Assembly (NCBI GenBank): GCA_003665825.1
Contig: QPFY01000005.1
Coordinates: forward strand, 248,001 to 312,000
Direction: 5' to 3'
Length of the DNA: 64,000 nt
Origin: Microbotryum silenes-acaulis
Lineage: Eukaryota > Basidiomycota > Microbotryomycetes > Microbotryales > Microbotryaceae
Both the position numbers and the translations under genes were made by a program. This document shows positions 33,534-44,628 of this stretch, piece by piece; positions within the stretch are counted from its first letter, which is position 1; each line of letters opens with the position of its first letter. Below the pieces are notes generated by a model. The model was not told the origin of the DNA, made no database searches, and saw nothing but the letters and a program-made list of their open reading frames with translations.

Positions 33534-35909
33534 TTACGAGATGTAGTTCCATACCATGCTGATGACGCCATCGGACAGGGGATGCCCCAGCGCCTTGAAG
33601 GCCGCTACGGACAGGTCGAGGTCTTGCGCGTCGAGGCAGGTCGGGCAGCTGTCGGCCACGACAGCGTCGACGCACTTGGAGGTGTCCGTGGCGCAGATGC
33701 GCACCTCTCGACCGCAGTTCTGGCCCGCGCTGTACATCTTCGTAGTCAAGGCGACGAGAGGCGTCGAGTCCAAGTTGACCTGGCCGCAGTTGCCGGCGAC
33801 GCCCTTTTGCTCAAAGTAAGTCGCCGTGCCGTTGTAGGCTGCGGTGAAGTTGCCCTTGGTCGTGGACGGCGCCGCCGCAACGTCGCCGGCGCTGTCAGTG
33901 GTGGTCGTTGAGCTCGAGCTCGTCGAGGCGGACGACGAAGAGGCGGTGCCAGCGTTTTTGCCGTTGTTGAAGATATAATCCGTGGAGCGGTTTCCGGTAA
34001 AGTGCCACTTGACGTTCATGACGACGTCGTTCTTCGAGGCCGGCGTGGTGCCCATCAGCTCGGGGAAAGCACCAATGACGACGTCGACCGAGCTAGGGGT
34101 CTTAACCCACTTGTCGTCGAACGCGTCGATCACGTAGAGGGTCATGTTGCGACCGTCTGGGGTATAGAAGATGGCCTCAAGTCCGCAGTCTGTGCGAGTG
34201 GGGTGGGGGTGCACAAAAGGGTGTCAGTTGCCAGCCAGCAAGGGGAGGGCGGGGAAAGAACTCGACTGCGCGAACTCACAAGCTTCTCCGGCCTTGATGG
34301 GATCGCCGCCATAGTTGGAAACCATGGTCTTGTAAGACGGTGCGAAACCGGGCATCGAGTCGTTGTACGGGTTGTAGCACCAAGAGTGACCGTTGGTCGA
34401 ATCGGCCGAGTTGTTGGTGCGGAACCAAGAAGCGATCGCGCCCGTGTTGTTGCTCAGATTCTGCGCTCCAAAGCCGGTGATGTTGTTCTGGGCGATATTG
34501 GCGGCGATGATGCTCGTGTTGGCGGGGAGCGAGAGCGGGATCGTGTAGTTGAGCGGTTGCGACGAGCCGACGTTGGTGGCGACGTTGCCTCCGGAGGAGT
34601 AGACGTACGAGTCGTTCGATGAACTCGAACCCGAGCCCGTGTTGACGCTGACGGTTACGGTCACGGTCTTGACGGCCGCTGCCGAAGCCGCTGTTGGGGT
34701 GGCCAAGACGGTGATCGTGACGGGCTCTGCTGTAACGGTGACGATTGAAGTCACAACTTGGGCCGCGTTCGAGGCAGCAGCACGACTTGCCGCTGCTGTA
34801 GTGGCGGCAGCAGTGCGACTTGCCGCTGCTGTAGTAGCCGCGGCAGCCGATCCTGAGGCGGCGCTCCCCGAGGCTGAGGCTGCTCGAGACGGAGTCGTGG
34901 CCGCCGCCGTCGTTGCAGCGGCCACAGCGGCCACAGCACTGGTCGTGGCCGCTGCGGCAGTGGTGGCAGCATCGGCCTGAACCGAAACTGCTGCAGCTGT
35001 CTTGGCTGCAGCTGCGGTCGAGGACGACGAGTGGACTACCGCGGCGAGAATTCGTGCCGACGCGAGGCTATTGCTATCGATGACACACGAAGGCTCCGGC
35101 CAAAAGTTGAACGCGTACCCTTCGTTGCAGCCTGCCAAGATGAAGGTTATTGAAGAGGAGTCAGTCGAGATGTACATCATCTTGACAAGACTCGAGAATG
35201 GTGTCTCGAGCCAATTGCGCCCAGGGCAACGGGTCGCACTTAATACAGGCAACCGCATGTATACGTGCGGCCCTCGCGGCCCTCGCGGCGCTCGACCCCC
35301 GACGAGTCGGGGCGAGGCAAGCGGGGCGCCGCATTGATGGGCGCGCGCTACCGCTCGCGCACTCCGACCGGGCATCTAACCCGGCGACAATGATGCAGAC
35401 GCGCACTGGACTTACGATACGAGCAAATCGAGCCGGGGCACACCGCAAAGGCGTTGGCCGGAATAGTCAATTCGTCGCAATCGCTGTCGGCGTCGCACGT
35501 GATTGCACGTTTGCGCAGATCGCGCAGGACTGGACAATTCGAGAGTCGGGAGTCGAGTCGAGTTGAGAGCGACCGCGCGCGCGCGGGGTAACGCAAGGGT
35601 TTAGCGCGATCGGATTGGATCCGGAAAAGGGCAGAGAACGTGAGGCCCAGAGCGCCATAGCAAAGAAAGAGAGAGTCGAACCAGTCAGCTCCTCGTGCTC
35701 GAACACGGAGACCATAAAACAAATGGCAGGCAGGTCGATGGTCCATTCAATGCCTATCGAGGTCATGGTAATTGTCAAGACTGACCTGGATAACCATCAT
35801 TCGTATCACGCTGCAAGAGCGAGTTCTTGATTGCCGGCAATGCGACGGCCTCCGCGACCAGGGGCGCCAGCGCCAGCAAGGCCGAGATGAAAGGAGCGGC
35901 GACGACCAT
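33534..35909 (-). CDS. Secreted protein with two double-psi beta-barrel-like domains
   Basis: Four exons: 35909-35786, 35529-35416, 35131-34280, 34189-33534; about 581 residues, phases agree. Exon 1 is a signal peptide (MVVAAPFISALLALAPLVAEA). A Lys-Arg pair (LRKRAITC) could be a Kex2 site, followed by a small Cys-rich segment (CDADSDCDEL, CPGSICSYRC, EPSC). A ~150-residue Ala/Ser/Thr linker leads to a first barrel-like unit (ASWFRTNNSADS, HSWCYNPYND, CGLEAIFYTPDG, IDAFDDKW, VKWHFTG) and, after a second Ser/Thr linker, a typical RlpA/expansin-like barrel (GTATYFEQKGVAGNCGQ, GREVRICATD, VVADSCPTCLDAQDLDLS, GVISMVWNYI). Such proteins are secreted and act on or near the cell wall, some inhibiting plant proteases or behaving like effectors. 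Enzyme activity should not be assumed; expansin catalytic residues were not verified. Confidence 0.83.
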
Positions 35910-37591
35910 TGTGTTGGATCGAGATCTTTATCTTCTTCGTGGAACGACGAAGAGGGGAAAAAACGAGGCAAAGAGCGTTTCGACGAAGACGATCCACAAC
36001 GTGTCGTGGTCTGAAAGAAAGAAGGAAAGACTTGCCCGGCGGGATCAATTGCTCGTCAACGCCGACCAACGGGCACACGGCGACAACTCGCGAGGCAAAT
36101 CGCCGGGGTCTTGCTCGAGACCTTTTTTTCAGCCAACGCGGGCGGGCCTCCGGCCGAAACGTTAAAATCGCGATTGACCACCATCATTGCCTGATTGGCG
36201 ACGTGTCCTGATTCTCGCCACCAGGTAGTTATCTGTTCTACTACACGAGTCGCTCCTACGTCTCAAGATCATTTTTTTTCTTCCTGTGGAAATTCCTCCC
36301 AAAGAAAGGGCGGGTACGTCAACGCGTCAACGCCGACGTGGTATCTCCGCGAATGCCCGTCTGGGGGATTGCCAGGAATATGTTTCACACGTTGAACCGA
36401 GAAATTACGTTCGTAGAATCCTAATCCTCGACCTGTTGGACTTCCCGAATCACTTGAAATGCCTCTAGCGTCTCTAAACTCCAAGGCCGCAGCAAAGAGC
36501 TGACCCTCCCCGGCCATGCGCAGGCCGCCGCAGCAAGAGTGCAATCCGGATTCCGGACTCCGGAAACCTCACCGTCGGCGGGTCCAAGTTGCTCCCCACA
36601 TTCTCCTGGATCCGCCCCACATGAACCCTGGGGTATTTACGCATCAGGTAAGATTCGTCTAAACAGTTAAGGGACCCGTCCGACTTCTCACCTTTTCTCC
36701 TCTTCCTCGAAGTATGTATTACGTGTATTACATACGGCCGCCCTCCCCCCCCCCCCCCCCCGTGAGCGGGATCAATAAATCCAGTAGATTTAGTGCAGCT
36801 TCCGTGAGGCGCCTGCGCTGCTGGACTGCGCATCTGAACGCGTCAAAAGGCGCCTCTTCGAGTCACCACCTAGAAGATCGCTCTGTGCCGGGCTTGGGCG
36901 GCGCACCACACAAACCTCGGCCACCGACGAGTCACCGGTCACCGACGACTAGTGAGTCGTGACTACGTGCCTGCCTACGCCAGGTCTAACAAAGGACGAT
37001 CTTGCACCTACTTCCCCGGGGTGCTGGGGAATGTCGCTTTTCAATACTGCTCGGCAAAGCATTCATCAAATTGAAACAGCAGGATTAAATGACGGACAAA
37101 TATCTCCCGCAAAGAGGTGAGACACTTTTCTTCGATCGCTAAATTAATTATCGACGCGCGGATTAGACCCCGGAGATTGTCCATCAAGTTGAGCTGGGGT
37201 CCCTCTTGGAGGCCGAATATTTGCAACGAAACAAGCTTCAAAAGCAAGTGTTACGGAGTAGCCCCAATATATGTACCTATCAAGAAAGACTAAGCGTCAC
37301 ACGAAGTGAACCGCCTGGGACGTCAAGCTGGCCGCGCATCGGATGCTATCGGAGCTGCCGGCCCGGGAGCCCCGCCGGATTTGCGCAGTTGTAGACTTCG
37401 GTCGCGGCGCAGACCACTGCTGAGTCAGAATATGAATGCACACTTCAAAAGATAAGCTTACACAGAGAAACAATTACAGTGTGTAAGGCAAGAGAATACT
37501 GAGTACCGCTAAACAAATCATAACTCGGACTTCTAAGGCAACTTTTTGGCACTCCTGCGCGTGATTGACAACTACGTCGCATTTTTCCGAG
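35910..37591. other. Intergenic region
   Basis: The promoter of the double-psi-barrel gene lies at the left; 3' UTR of the next minus-strand gene at the right. A run of 17 C residues sits at 36745-36761. The stretch 37020-37560 is comparatively AT-rich. I see no gene. Confidence 0.45.
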
Positions 37592-40221
37592 TCATCCGGC
37601 CGCCATGCTAGCGACTACCCCTCCCCTTCCGTCGACTGGTTTGAACGTCCTCAACTTTTGCACTTCGAGCAAAAAGGTCGTCTTGTCCTCCTTCTCGATC
37701 TCTTCGTCGCCTTCGATCGCCAATTGCAGTTCGTCCAGCAAGCGATTCCATACCTCGCCCCTGAGCGTACCGAAGAAGTTGAGCAACTTGTTGACTTTGC
37801 GCACCGAGCCCATCGTCGCGCTCGGGGTGCGATGAAAGGGGGGCCCTTGAGGGTATGCGATCGAATCTGTGGGCGAAGCCGGGGGTGAGGCGGTTTCGGG
37901 TGCTCGAATCGTGCTGCGGGTTTCGTCGTCGAACGCTGACTCTTCGCTGGGAGAAACTCGGTCCGAATCGAGGCTGAGCGCTTTGACGTGTTGATGAGGT
38001 AAGGGCCTCGCTTCTTGTGGAATAGCGGGTGGGTCCCCTTCGATGCTAATCACCCCGTCTTCGCCTTCATCGTCCTCGTGCAACGCCACGGCGATCTGGT
38101 CCAGTGCTTCGGGGTCTTGCTCCATCAGGAAGCGCAGACTGGCTATCGAGGTGCGGTACGACTCGACCGAGCTAACCGACGTAGATAGACTGATTTCGGA
38201 AGCCCTCGAGTCGGATAAGGTCCGGTGATCCATGCGTGTGGGAGGCTTGATGTTCGCGGTTTGGAACAGGTTCTTTGGCGGGAGCGCTCCGAATCGCTGC
38301 GACAGATAGGGGGTGCATCGGCATACACCGGGTTAGCATCTCATCCGTCAGGGATCCCAAGCTGTTTATCAGCACTGAACCTCACATCTTCAAGCTTTCT
38401 CGCGGTCGCGAGATACTTCAATTCTGCCGCCCGAGTCGATGTGCTAGTAGACGTTGTCGGGCCCACTCCCGCTGAAGCCTCCGGGGTTAGCACCGCGAAC
38501 ACGTGGCGGTCCGGTTCGACATCGACGATGAACTCGTCCCTACGAGCCTGTTCGAGCCCTGTTTCGTCGTGCTGTCGAGCGTAGTTGTGCCAAGGCGCGT
38601 GCACGTGGCCCTTGGCGCGCTCCCAGATCCTCTTGGCCCCCGTCCCATTCCTCCTCGACCCCGGCGCCTCGATCGAGTCCAGACTCGAGACCGAACCCGG
38701 TTTGCAGAGCGCCAGCTCGATAGGTACCTTTTCCCCCAGCAGGCGATGTAGCTTGGCCAGCTTTTTTCGACGTTGTTCGCGGTTCTTGAAGGCCATGGTC
38801 GTTGCGTCCGCCGCACTCGTCGGTGTCGTCGGGCTGAGTGGGGACAGGGCACCCCCGGGGCTAATCGGGCTTGCGACGCTTAGTAATTGGTTCGGAGCAG
38901 GTGATGATGTGGGTGACTGAGGATTCGGGCTCGAATTCGCTCGCCTCATGTCTTGGCCGCCGACCTGAAGGCTCCACAGTTGCGTCGAGGGCCCGCCGTT
39001 CTTTGCCGCTTGATGAACGCTCGTCGGCACCAGAGGGTGGCTGTACGATCTCTTTCTTTGAATCGACGGTCGATCGTCTGGATTACCCCCCTCGAGCGAT
39101 GATGCGCCATTTCGAGTCCCGGCTTGAACGATCTCTTTGGCCTGGGATTCCTTGACGGGCTTGCCGAGGAGGTGCTCGAGTTTCTTGGCTTGGCGGATGA
39201 AGTGGCGACGCTCGTCGGGGCTGAGCGTGCAGCTCGTTCGAGAGGCAACGGCCGCGGAGGGAGAGGAGGGGTCGGTTTCCGCCTTGTGCGATGCAGAGGC
39301 TTTGATCAAGGAAGAGAAGGGTGGGACAACAGGCGAGGCAAGATTGTCTTGCGCAGTATCCTCGATAAAGACAGGGGGCGGACGAGGTTTGGGGGAGAAC
39401 GACCGCTTGGGCTGAGACGGGGACGAAGCCGCCGCGACGGGCGAGGAACGCGCAGCAAGCAAAGGGGTATTCGACAGCACGGATTCGGTATCGCTCGGTC
39501 TCGAATTGTGTCGCACGTGTCCAAAGGGAGAGGACTGGACCGAGTCGAACGTCGTCATCGACGGCGAGCGCGTGTAACTTTCAGCACCGTACGACCCGAC
39601 CGACATGGGGCGCGGCTTCTTCCCTGTCGCTGTCGATCTGGGCGGGGTGATCGTCGTCGAAGACCCGGAAGGCAAGTAGTGGGCCAGCAAAACTTTTTCC
39701 TGGCTGACCTCTCGAGAAGTTTGATCCGCCGGTGGAGAGTAGCTCGTTGCACAAGACACGGGTTTCGAACGAGCAGTTCCCACAGGTGTCGAACCGGAGA
39801 AGTAGCGGCGAATAGCTTGATCGTCCTGCTCCGATATCGCATACCTCGCCCCGCCATCGGACACTCCAAAGCATTCGGGGCTGACGAGTTGTGCCAGAGA
39901 GGAAGACAGGAGGCGACACAAGACGTCGGAGGTCGGATTCGCGAGAGAAAGCGACGAGCGGCGCCGGGCCGCAACGAGCGCGGATATGTCGCTCACCCAG
40001 TCCGTCGTCGATGGAGTTGTGGCTGTGAGCGCATTAGACGGACAGGTGAAGCCAAAGTGGGTGATGATGTAGGCCTCGAGCTCGTCGATGCTGTTTTGCC
40101 AGAGACGCTGCGCGCGCACGTTGTAGACGGTTTCGGACATGGCCGAGACAAGTGAAGGTGCGACATGGCGAGGAACGTATAGGGGTGAAGCCCATGCGTC
40201 ATCTTTTTGGACGCGGTGCAT
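37592..40221 (-). CDS. Large disordered protein of unknown function
   Basis: Two exons: 40221-38386 and 38296-37592 (donor GTGAGG, acceptor GTCGCAG, phase 0); about 846 residues. A second ATG at about 40140 (MSETVYNVRAQRLW) is an equally good start. The N-terminal ~110 residues look folded and helical (RLWQNSIDELEAYIITHFGF, SDVLCRLLSSSLAQL). Long Ser/Pro-rich regions follow, with two similar short helical motifs: SPDERRHFIRQAKKLEHLLGKP and NREQRRKKLAKLHRLLGEKVP, which read like a repeated leucine-rich helix ending in LLG(K/E). The C-terminus contains VNKLLNFFGTLRGEVWNRLL. I do not recognise the family; the repeated motif suggests a binding element used twice. Probably cytosolic. Confidence 0.78.
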
Positions 40222-40224
40222 GTA

Positions 40225-41134
40225 CTAGAGGTGCACATAAATTGAAACGCCGGGCGTTAGTGCGCTAGCCGGAAAAAGTGGGCTGCGCTGGAGGTATGGT
40301 TCCCCTTGTACTTTGTGACCAATTCGAGTGGTCGCAAGGGGCTCGTGCGCAGGCGCCGCCTGGAGCGAGGCAGCAGGCGCACTCGACTACGAGTACAAGT
40401 CCTCGACAGGGAAGTCCATACCGACAGAAACAGGTACATTGACTCACAGCTTCATTCATGTAACTGGTCCGCTGCGCCCAACCGGGACGAGGTGCGCGAT
40501 CGGTGTCGTGCCCGTCGGGTTGAATGGCTCGGGCATGGGCACGGCTGTGTGCGCCAACGGCCGCTGTTGGCGCGGTCGATCTCGGCAGCGGCACTGTCCG
40601 AGCCTCGACGGTCGGTGGCGGCCCCTGAGAGGTGTCCTGCGTTGATGGGACGATGTTGGCAGCTTCATAATTGGTGCTGTCGTCTGGAGTACCGTCCCGA
40701 ACCGGCATAGCAAGCTTGTGAGACGTTGTGGCCTCGGTGCTCTGCGCGCTCTGCGAACAAGGGGCCAGTGCTTGGACGAGTCGACACTCCAAAAGCAGCA
40801 AAACGACTGCGAGCGGACGCGCCTCGTCCTGGGTCGCCGCATCGGATCGAGGCATGCGCAAGAGACGTCGAACGAGCTCGACCAAGTCGTTGGAACCTGT
40901 CGAGGCGCTGCGAGACGGTGCCATCGTCGTCGTCGAGGAGCTGCTGTCTCGGAGTGGCAGGTGGATGTCGTGGGCCCGCGCGCGAGCGGAGGCAGTGGGG
41001 CTGCGGCTGCGTGTGGGGGAAAGCTGAGAGTCCAACTCGTGATCACACTGCGTCGTAGTTCGACAGCTGTCGTCGGCCCGGGCGGCAAAGGCTTGTCCAG
41101 TAGTATGGCCAATGGTCGCACCGAGCGGTGGCAT
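40225..41134 (-). CDS. Possible two-exon gene, unrecognised
   Basis: A frame from ATG 41134 (MPPLGATIGHTTG) runs 229 codons to a good donor (GTGAGT at 40447); an acceptor ...CGTAG (exon starting 40386) adds 53 codons ending at a stop at 40225-40227, a few bases before the start of the next gene. An internal ATG at 40924 is possible. The product has one helical segment (NDLVELVRRLLRMPRS) and a hydrophobic one (PLAVVLLLLECRLVQALAP) in otherwise disordered sequence. No family is recognised. It may instead be promoter DNA of the downstream gene. Confidence 0.3.
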
Positions 41135-41487
41135 ACTTAAGAGCTTACTTGAGCTATCTTGGAGCTAAAGCAAAAGGCCGAATCCTCGAGTGCATGCGTA
41201 CCACAACTAATCTTATACTTCCGACCTGCGACAGCCCGCGACTCCGAGTCGTTAGCTCGTGCTGCTGTGTTAAGGAGCGCCTCATCAAAGGGCCCGCGCC
41301 CCACTTGGCGAATTGCGCATTACTCCGCCCGGCGGAATCGAAATTGCGAGTTTCCGCTCCAAGCCCCAGGTCAATTCAGCCGATCGGCTTCCCCTTGCTC
41401 ATCGCATGTCTTGAGCTCGAGTTTATTCTCTGTCGCCTTATTCTCCTCTTGTACCTCACACCCCACGTTTACCAGCGATCCAACGCC
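41135..41487. other. Promoter region upstream of the NECAP gene
   Basis: 353 bp with no supported gene. The last ~100 bp are C/T-rich before the ATG at 41488, typical of fungal promoters. Confidence 0.45.
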
Positions 41488-42572
41488 ATGGAGGACGATT
41501 ACGAGTCGGTGCTCTTTGTCGCACGAGACGCGCACGTGTACCGCGTGAGTGGGCTATTCCGCGACGATGAACGGACGGCCAGGAACAGGGCCTCACCTGC
41601 ACACCAAGCACTTGCCTGCTCATCAACTCCAATCAACGATCCTAGATCCCACCACGAACTTCGACGGAAGGCTATCGCGCTGCCAATTGGTGAGCACCTT
41701 CGATCGTCCGGGATCCGCCGTCCCTGCCCCCCACCTTCAAAGACTCACACGTAGATCTTGACTCGCTCGGACTATCGCAATCAGGGGTGACATGTGAGCT
41801 AGATATCTTACACCTTCATCTTCTGGAGACGGCGACCCAGGGTTCACCGACTGACCCGTGGCCCTCTGGTCCGAACGCCCAGGGGTGTCCCACTCTGGCG
41901 AGGTCGACTGCGAGTCGTCGAGAAAGGCTCGGGCACACCTTCGACGTGTGCGATCCGGTTGGAGGATGCGGATTCAGGTCAGTTGTAGAAAAATTCTCTT
42001 CATGACATTGTTTCATTATATGTACTGACGTCTAGCTGTTGCGATCGATCGGGCCTCATCTCAGGTGAACTGTTCGCCGTCTGTCCGTACAAACCGACCA
42101 AGACGAACACGAACGGTGGGGTCGAGGCCGTGCTCGATTCGAGTCGGTACTTTGTCCTGACCATCGTCGATCAAGTGAGTCAATGCCCCCCTGGCCCCGA
42201 TGAATGACATGGCCGACAACGACGAGACTGATTACCATCTTGTCTCCTCAGGATTCGGGTACGCGCGCTTTCCTCGGAATGGGTTTCCCCGAACGGTCCG
42301 AATCGTTCGACTTTAACGTTGCGCTCCAAGACTGGTCCAAGCGACAAACACCTCCCAAACTTGCCTCCCCAACGACATCGACAGACACCACTAGCAACGC
42401 GCCTAAAGCCCCGAGCAAGGATTTCAGTCTCAAGGAAGGGGAGGTGTTGAGCATCAAGTTTGGGGGGCTCAGTACGAAGAAGAAGGCTACGGCGAATGAG
42501 AACGGGTTGAGCCTGGGTGGGGGAGGTGGCTTCTTGTTGCCACCTCCTCCGCCACCACCGAGTAGGCGATAG
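41488..42572 (+). CDS. NECAP (adaptin-ear-binding coat-associated protein, PHear domain)
   Basis: Five exons: 41488-41544, 41646-41689, 41883-41977, 42065-42174, 42252-42572; 208 residues, phases agree. The family pattern is nearly complete: DYESVLFVARDAHVYR, IPPRTSTEGYRAANWGVPLW, RGRLRVVEKGSG, IRLEDADSGELFAVCPY, VLDSSRYFVLTIVDQ, TRAFLGMGFPERSESFDFNV, ALQDWSKR. This is the PH-like PHear domain, which binds FxxF peptides and clathrin adaptor AP-2. The C-terminal ~70 residues are Lys/Pro-rich and end in a short polyproline stretch. Role: clathrin-mediated endocytosis. The first intron directly follows HVYR and the second splits a Trp codon; both junctions restore conserved blocks, so the model is secure. 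Confidence 0.93.
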
Positions 42573-42987
42573 TGGATCGGGAAGTGGGGAGTCGTTGGTC
42601 CTTTGTATACGAGGGTGGAGGAACCTAGTCAGGTCTTTGCAATCCTGCAGAAAGGGCGAGGAGAAAGCAAGGCCAAGCTGGAACATTAGATATGCATGAC
42701 TTGGGGGGATTAGATATAATTGCAGAAGAGAGAACATTTGGAACGAACGAGGCGGGAACAGAGTAGGAGTACGCAGCAACAGATCCAGACGAACGAAAAA
42801 CGAGAGGGGTGGGGGGGGGGTGGGGGGGTGCATCGAGGGAACCCGTGTACAACACTGAAAGCAGAGGATACCTCGGAAGGTGTGATGGGGTTCGGGAACG
42901 AAAAAAACGGGAACGGGAGGAGGTTGTCGCAACTGGCGATTGCAGAACCCAAGGGCTGGCATTGTCGATCCTCGAAACGTAGAGCGT
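42573..42987. other. Convergent 3' spacer
   Basis: 415 bp between the stop codons of NECAP (+) and SNX3 (-). It contains interrupted G runs at about 42806-42828. No gene seen. Confidence 0.5.
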
Positions 42988-44010
42988 TCAAGGCCAATCG
43001 CTCTTGTTCCAGCTGGGGTCCTGCAGGAATGCGCACAAGACTTTGGAACCGGTCTGTCGACGCGCACCGCCAATCACAACTCGATCAATACTTGTTCCCC
43101 AGAATAAGACTTGGCCGGCGTGACTGACCTGAAGCAATGGGTGGCCAGCGACGACCTGCAAGAACCTCTCGAGCCCTTCCCTTCGTTGCTCGATCACCTC
43201 GTCCGAGAAGCGGCCAGAGAAGACCTTGCCGGGCAGATGGGGGATGTTGACGCGCGTGGATTCACGTTCGAGGAGCTCGCGGAACGCTTCAAAGTCCGAG
43301 TAGCGGCGGCGTACGGACGAGTAGCGGACTCGGAAGGCGGGGATGTTGGTCTGTGGAGGCGAGGAGCGTGGATGTCAGCTCTCCGTGTGGAGTGATGCGA
43401 ATGTCACTTTTCAATATAGACGTACGCGGCACATGATTTCATAGTCGGTAAACATCTTGCGACCAAACTCTGTGCAGTGCAGCAGGGATGATGGGGGGTG
43501 GGGTTTAGCGACCATCGTTGGTCGTCGTCGACGTCGTCGGTCTCGGCCGAGCGGTGCGAGCGTCGTTGCTGGCCATCACCCAATCCGAGACCGGCTGCAC
43601 TGACCTTGGGTTCTCGGATCCCTGATCTCGATCTCCAACGTGTTCTCGGGTGCCGAGTACATCTCCTCCAAGGTCTGACCCCTCGCCTCGTGGCCAGCCG
43701 AAGGGGACGAAGGTGTATTCACCGCTCCGGCCTGACCACCTCCACCACCGCCGACGCCATGGTGGTTCTTGGTCGGACTCGTTTGCGAGGACGAGGACGA
43801 GGACGAGGACATCGTCGCAGGGGTGGGTTCGTGATAGGCGAAGCGAGAGTTCGAGGGTCGGTCGGTGACGTAGGGGGATGAACCAGAGGGGGACGAGAGC
43901 GAGGTCGATGGGAAGGACGAGAACGAGGTCGAAGGGGGGAGATTGGCCCGAGCAAAGGGGGAGTGGCCGGACGAGGGTGCAATCGTACCGCCTGAAGTGT
44001 AGCCTGACAT
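42988..44010 (-). CDS. SNX3: Sorting nexin 3 (PX-domain protein)
   Basis: Four exons: 44010-43605, 43469-43426, 43350-43129, 43053-42988; 245 residues, all phases agree. The first ~110 residues are Ser/Gly-rich and longer than in yeast Snx3/Grd19. Then the SNX3 core: [54 protein letters not shown] (the RRYSDF phosphatidylinositol-3-phosphate site), [35 protein letters not shown], and the C-terminal [14 protein letters not shown]. Role: PI3P-dependent endosome recruitment and retromer-linked recycling of membrane proteins to the Golgi. The start ATG (44010) lies next to a (GGGAGT)n tract. Confidence 0.95.
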
Positions 44011-44022
44011 GGCGAGATGCGG

Positions 44023-44092
44023 CGGGAGTGGCGGGAGTGGGAGTGGGAGTGGGAGTGGGAGTGGGAGTGGGAGTGGGTGTGGGTGTGGGTGT
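44023..44092 (+). repeat. Hexamer microsatellite (GTGGGA)n
   Basis: Tandem GTGGGA units with terminal GTGGGT variants, immediately upstream of the SNX3 start codon on the opposite strand, so part of its promoter or 5' UTR. Confidence 0.85.
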
Positions 44093-44628
44093 GCGCGAAG
44101 GCGGTGCGACAGAGGCAGTTGGAAGAGTGGGGGCCGCGCGGTCGACAGGGGGAAATTCAAATTTCGTTGAGGCCTAATCGACTTGAATACAGTATTAGTA
44201 AAGTGTCGGCAGGCACGGCGGTGCGTCGTCTGTGTTTGGCCAAGTTCTCCAGTCTCCACTGCACCGTGCAGACTAGTATCCTATACCGTCAACGTTGGAT
44301 CCGTGTGTTCTCGACGTGCGACACATACCAACGCCACAGAGTGCTGACGCCAACACCAGTCCGTCCACTCGGTATCGCTGCCATCTCATTCGAGGCTCGA
44401 GCTGACTGACACGTGACTACGCAAATCTCCGACCCACGTCTAGGTGCCCCTCGACTCCGACATATACCATCGCGCACACTGCGTATCCACCTCTTCATCG
44501 AACGGGGACCTACCCAAGATACAACAAGGTTGCCCATCCTAGGCACACCATCCACAAGAGCATAGACCTGCGAAGACTGAGCGCTGCATCAACGCGTCCG
44601 ATCGCGTCGCCTCCAAGCCCCAACTACC

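Noticed and set aside
42806..42828. G runs considered as a quadruplex-based regulator
   Set aside because: They lie in a convergent 3' spacer and nothing else supports a function; left as low-complexity sequence.
44023..44092. GTGGGA repeats considered as telomere-like sequence
   Set aside because: Unit and location (a gene promoter) do not fit fungal telomere repeats; it is a microsatellite.
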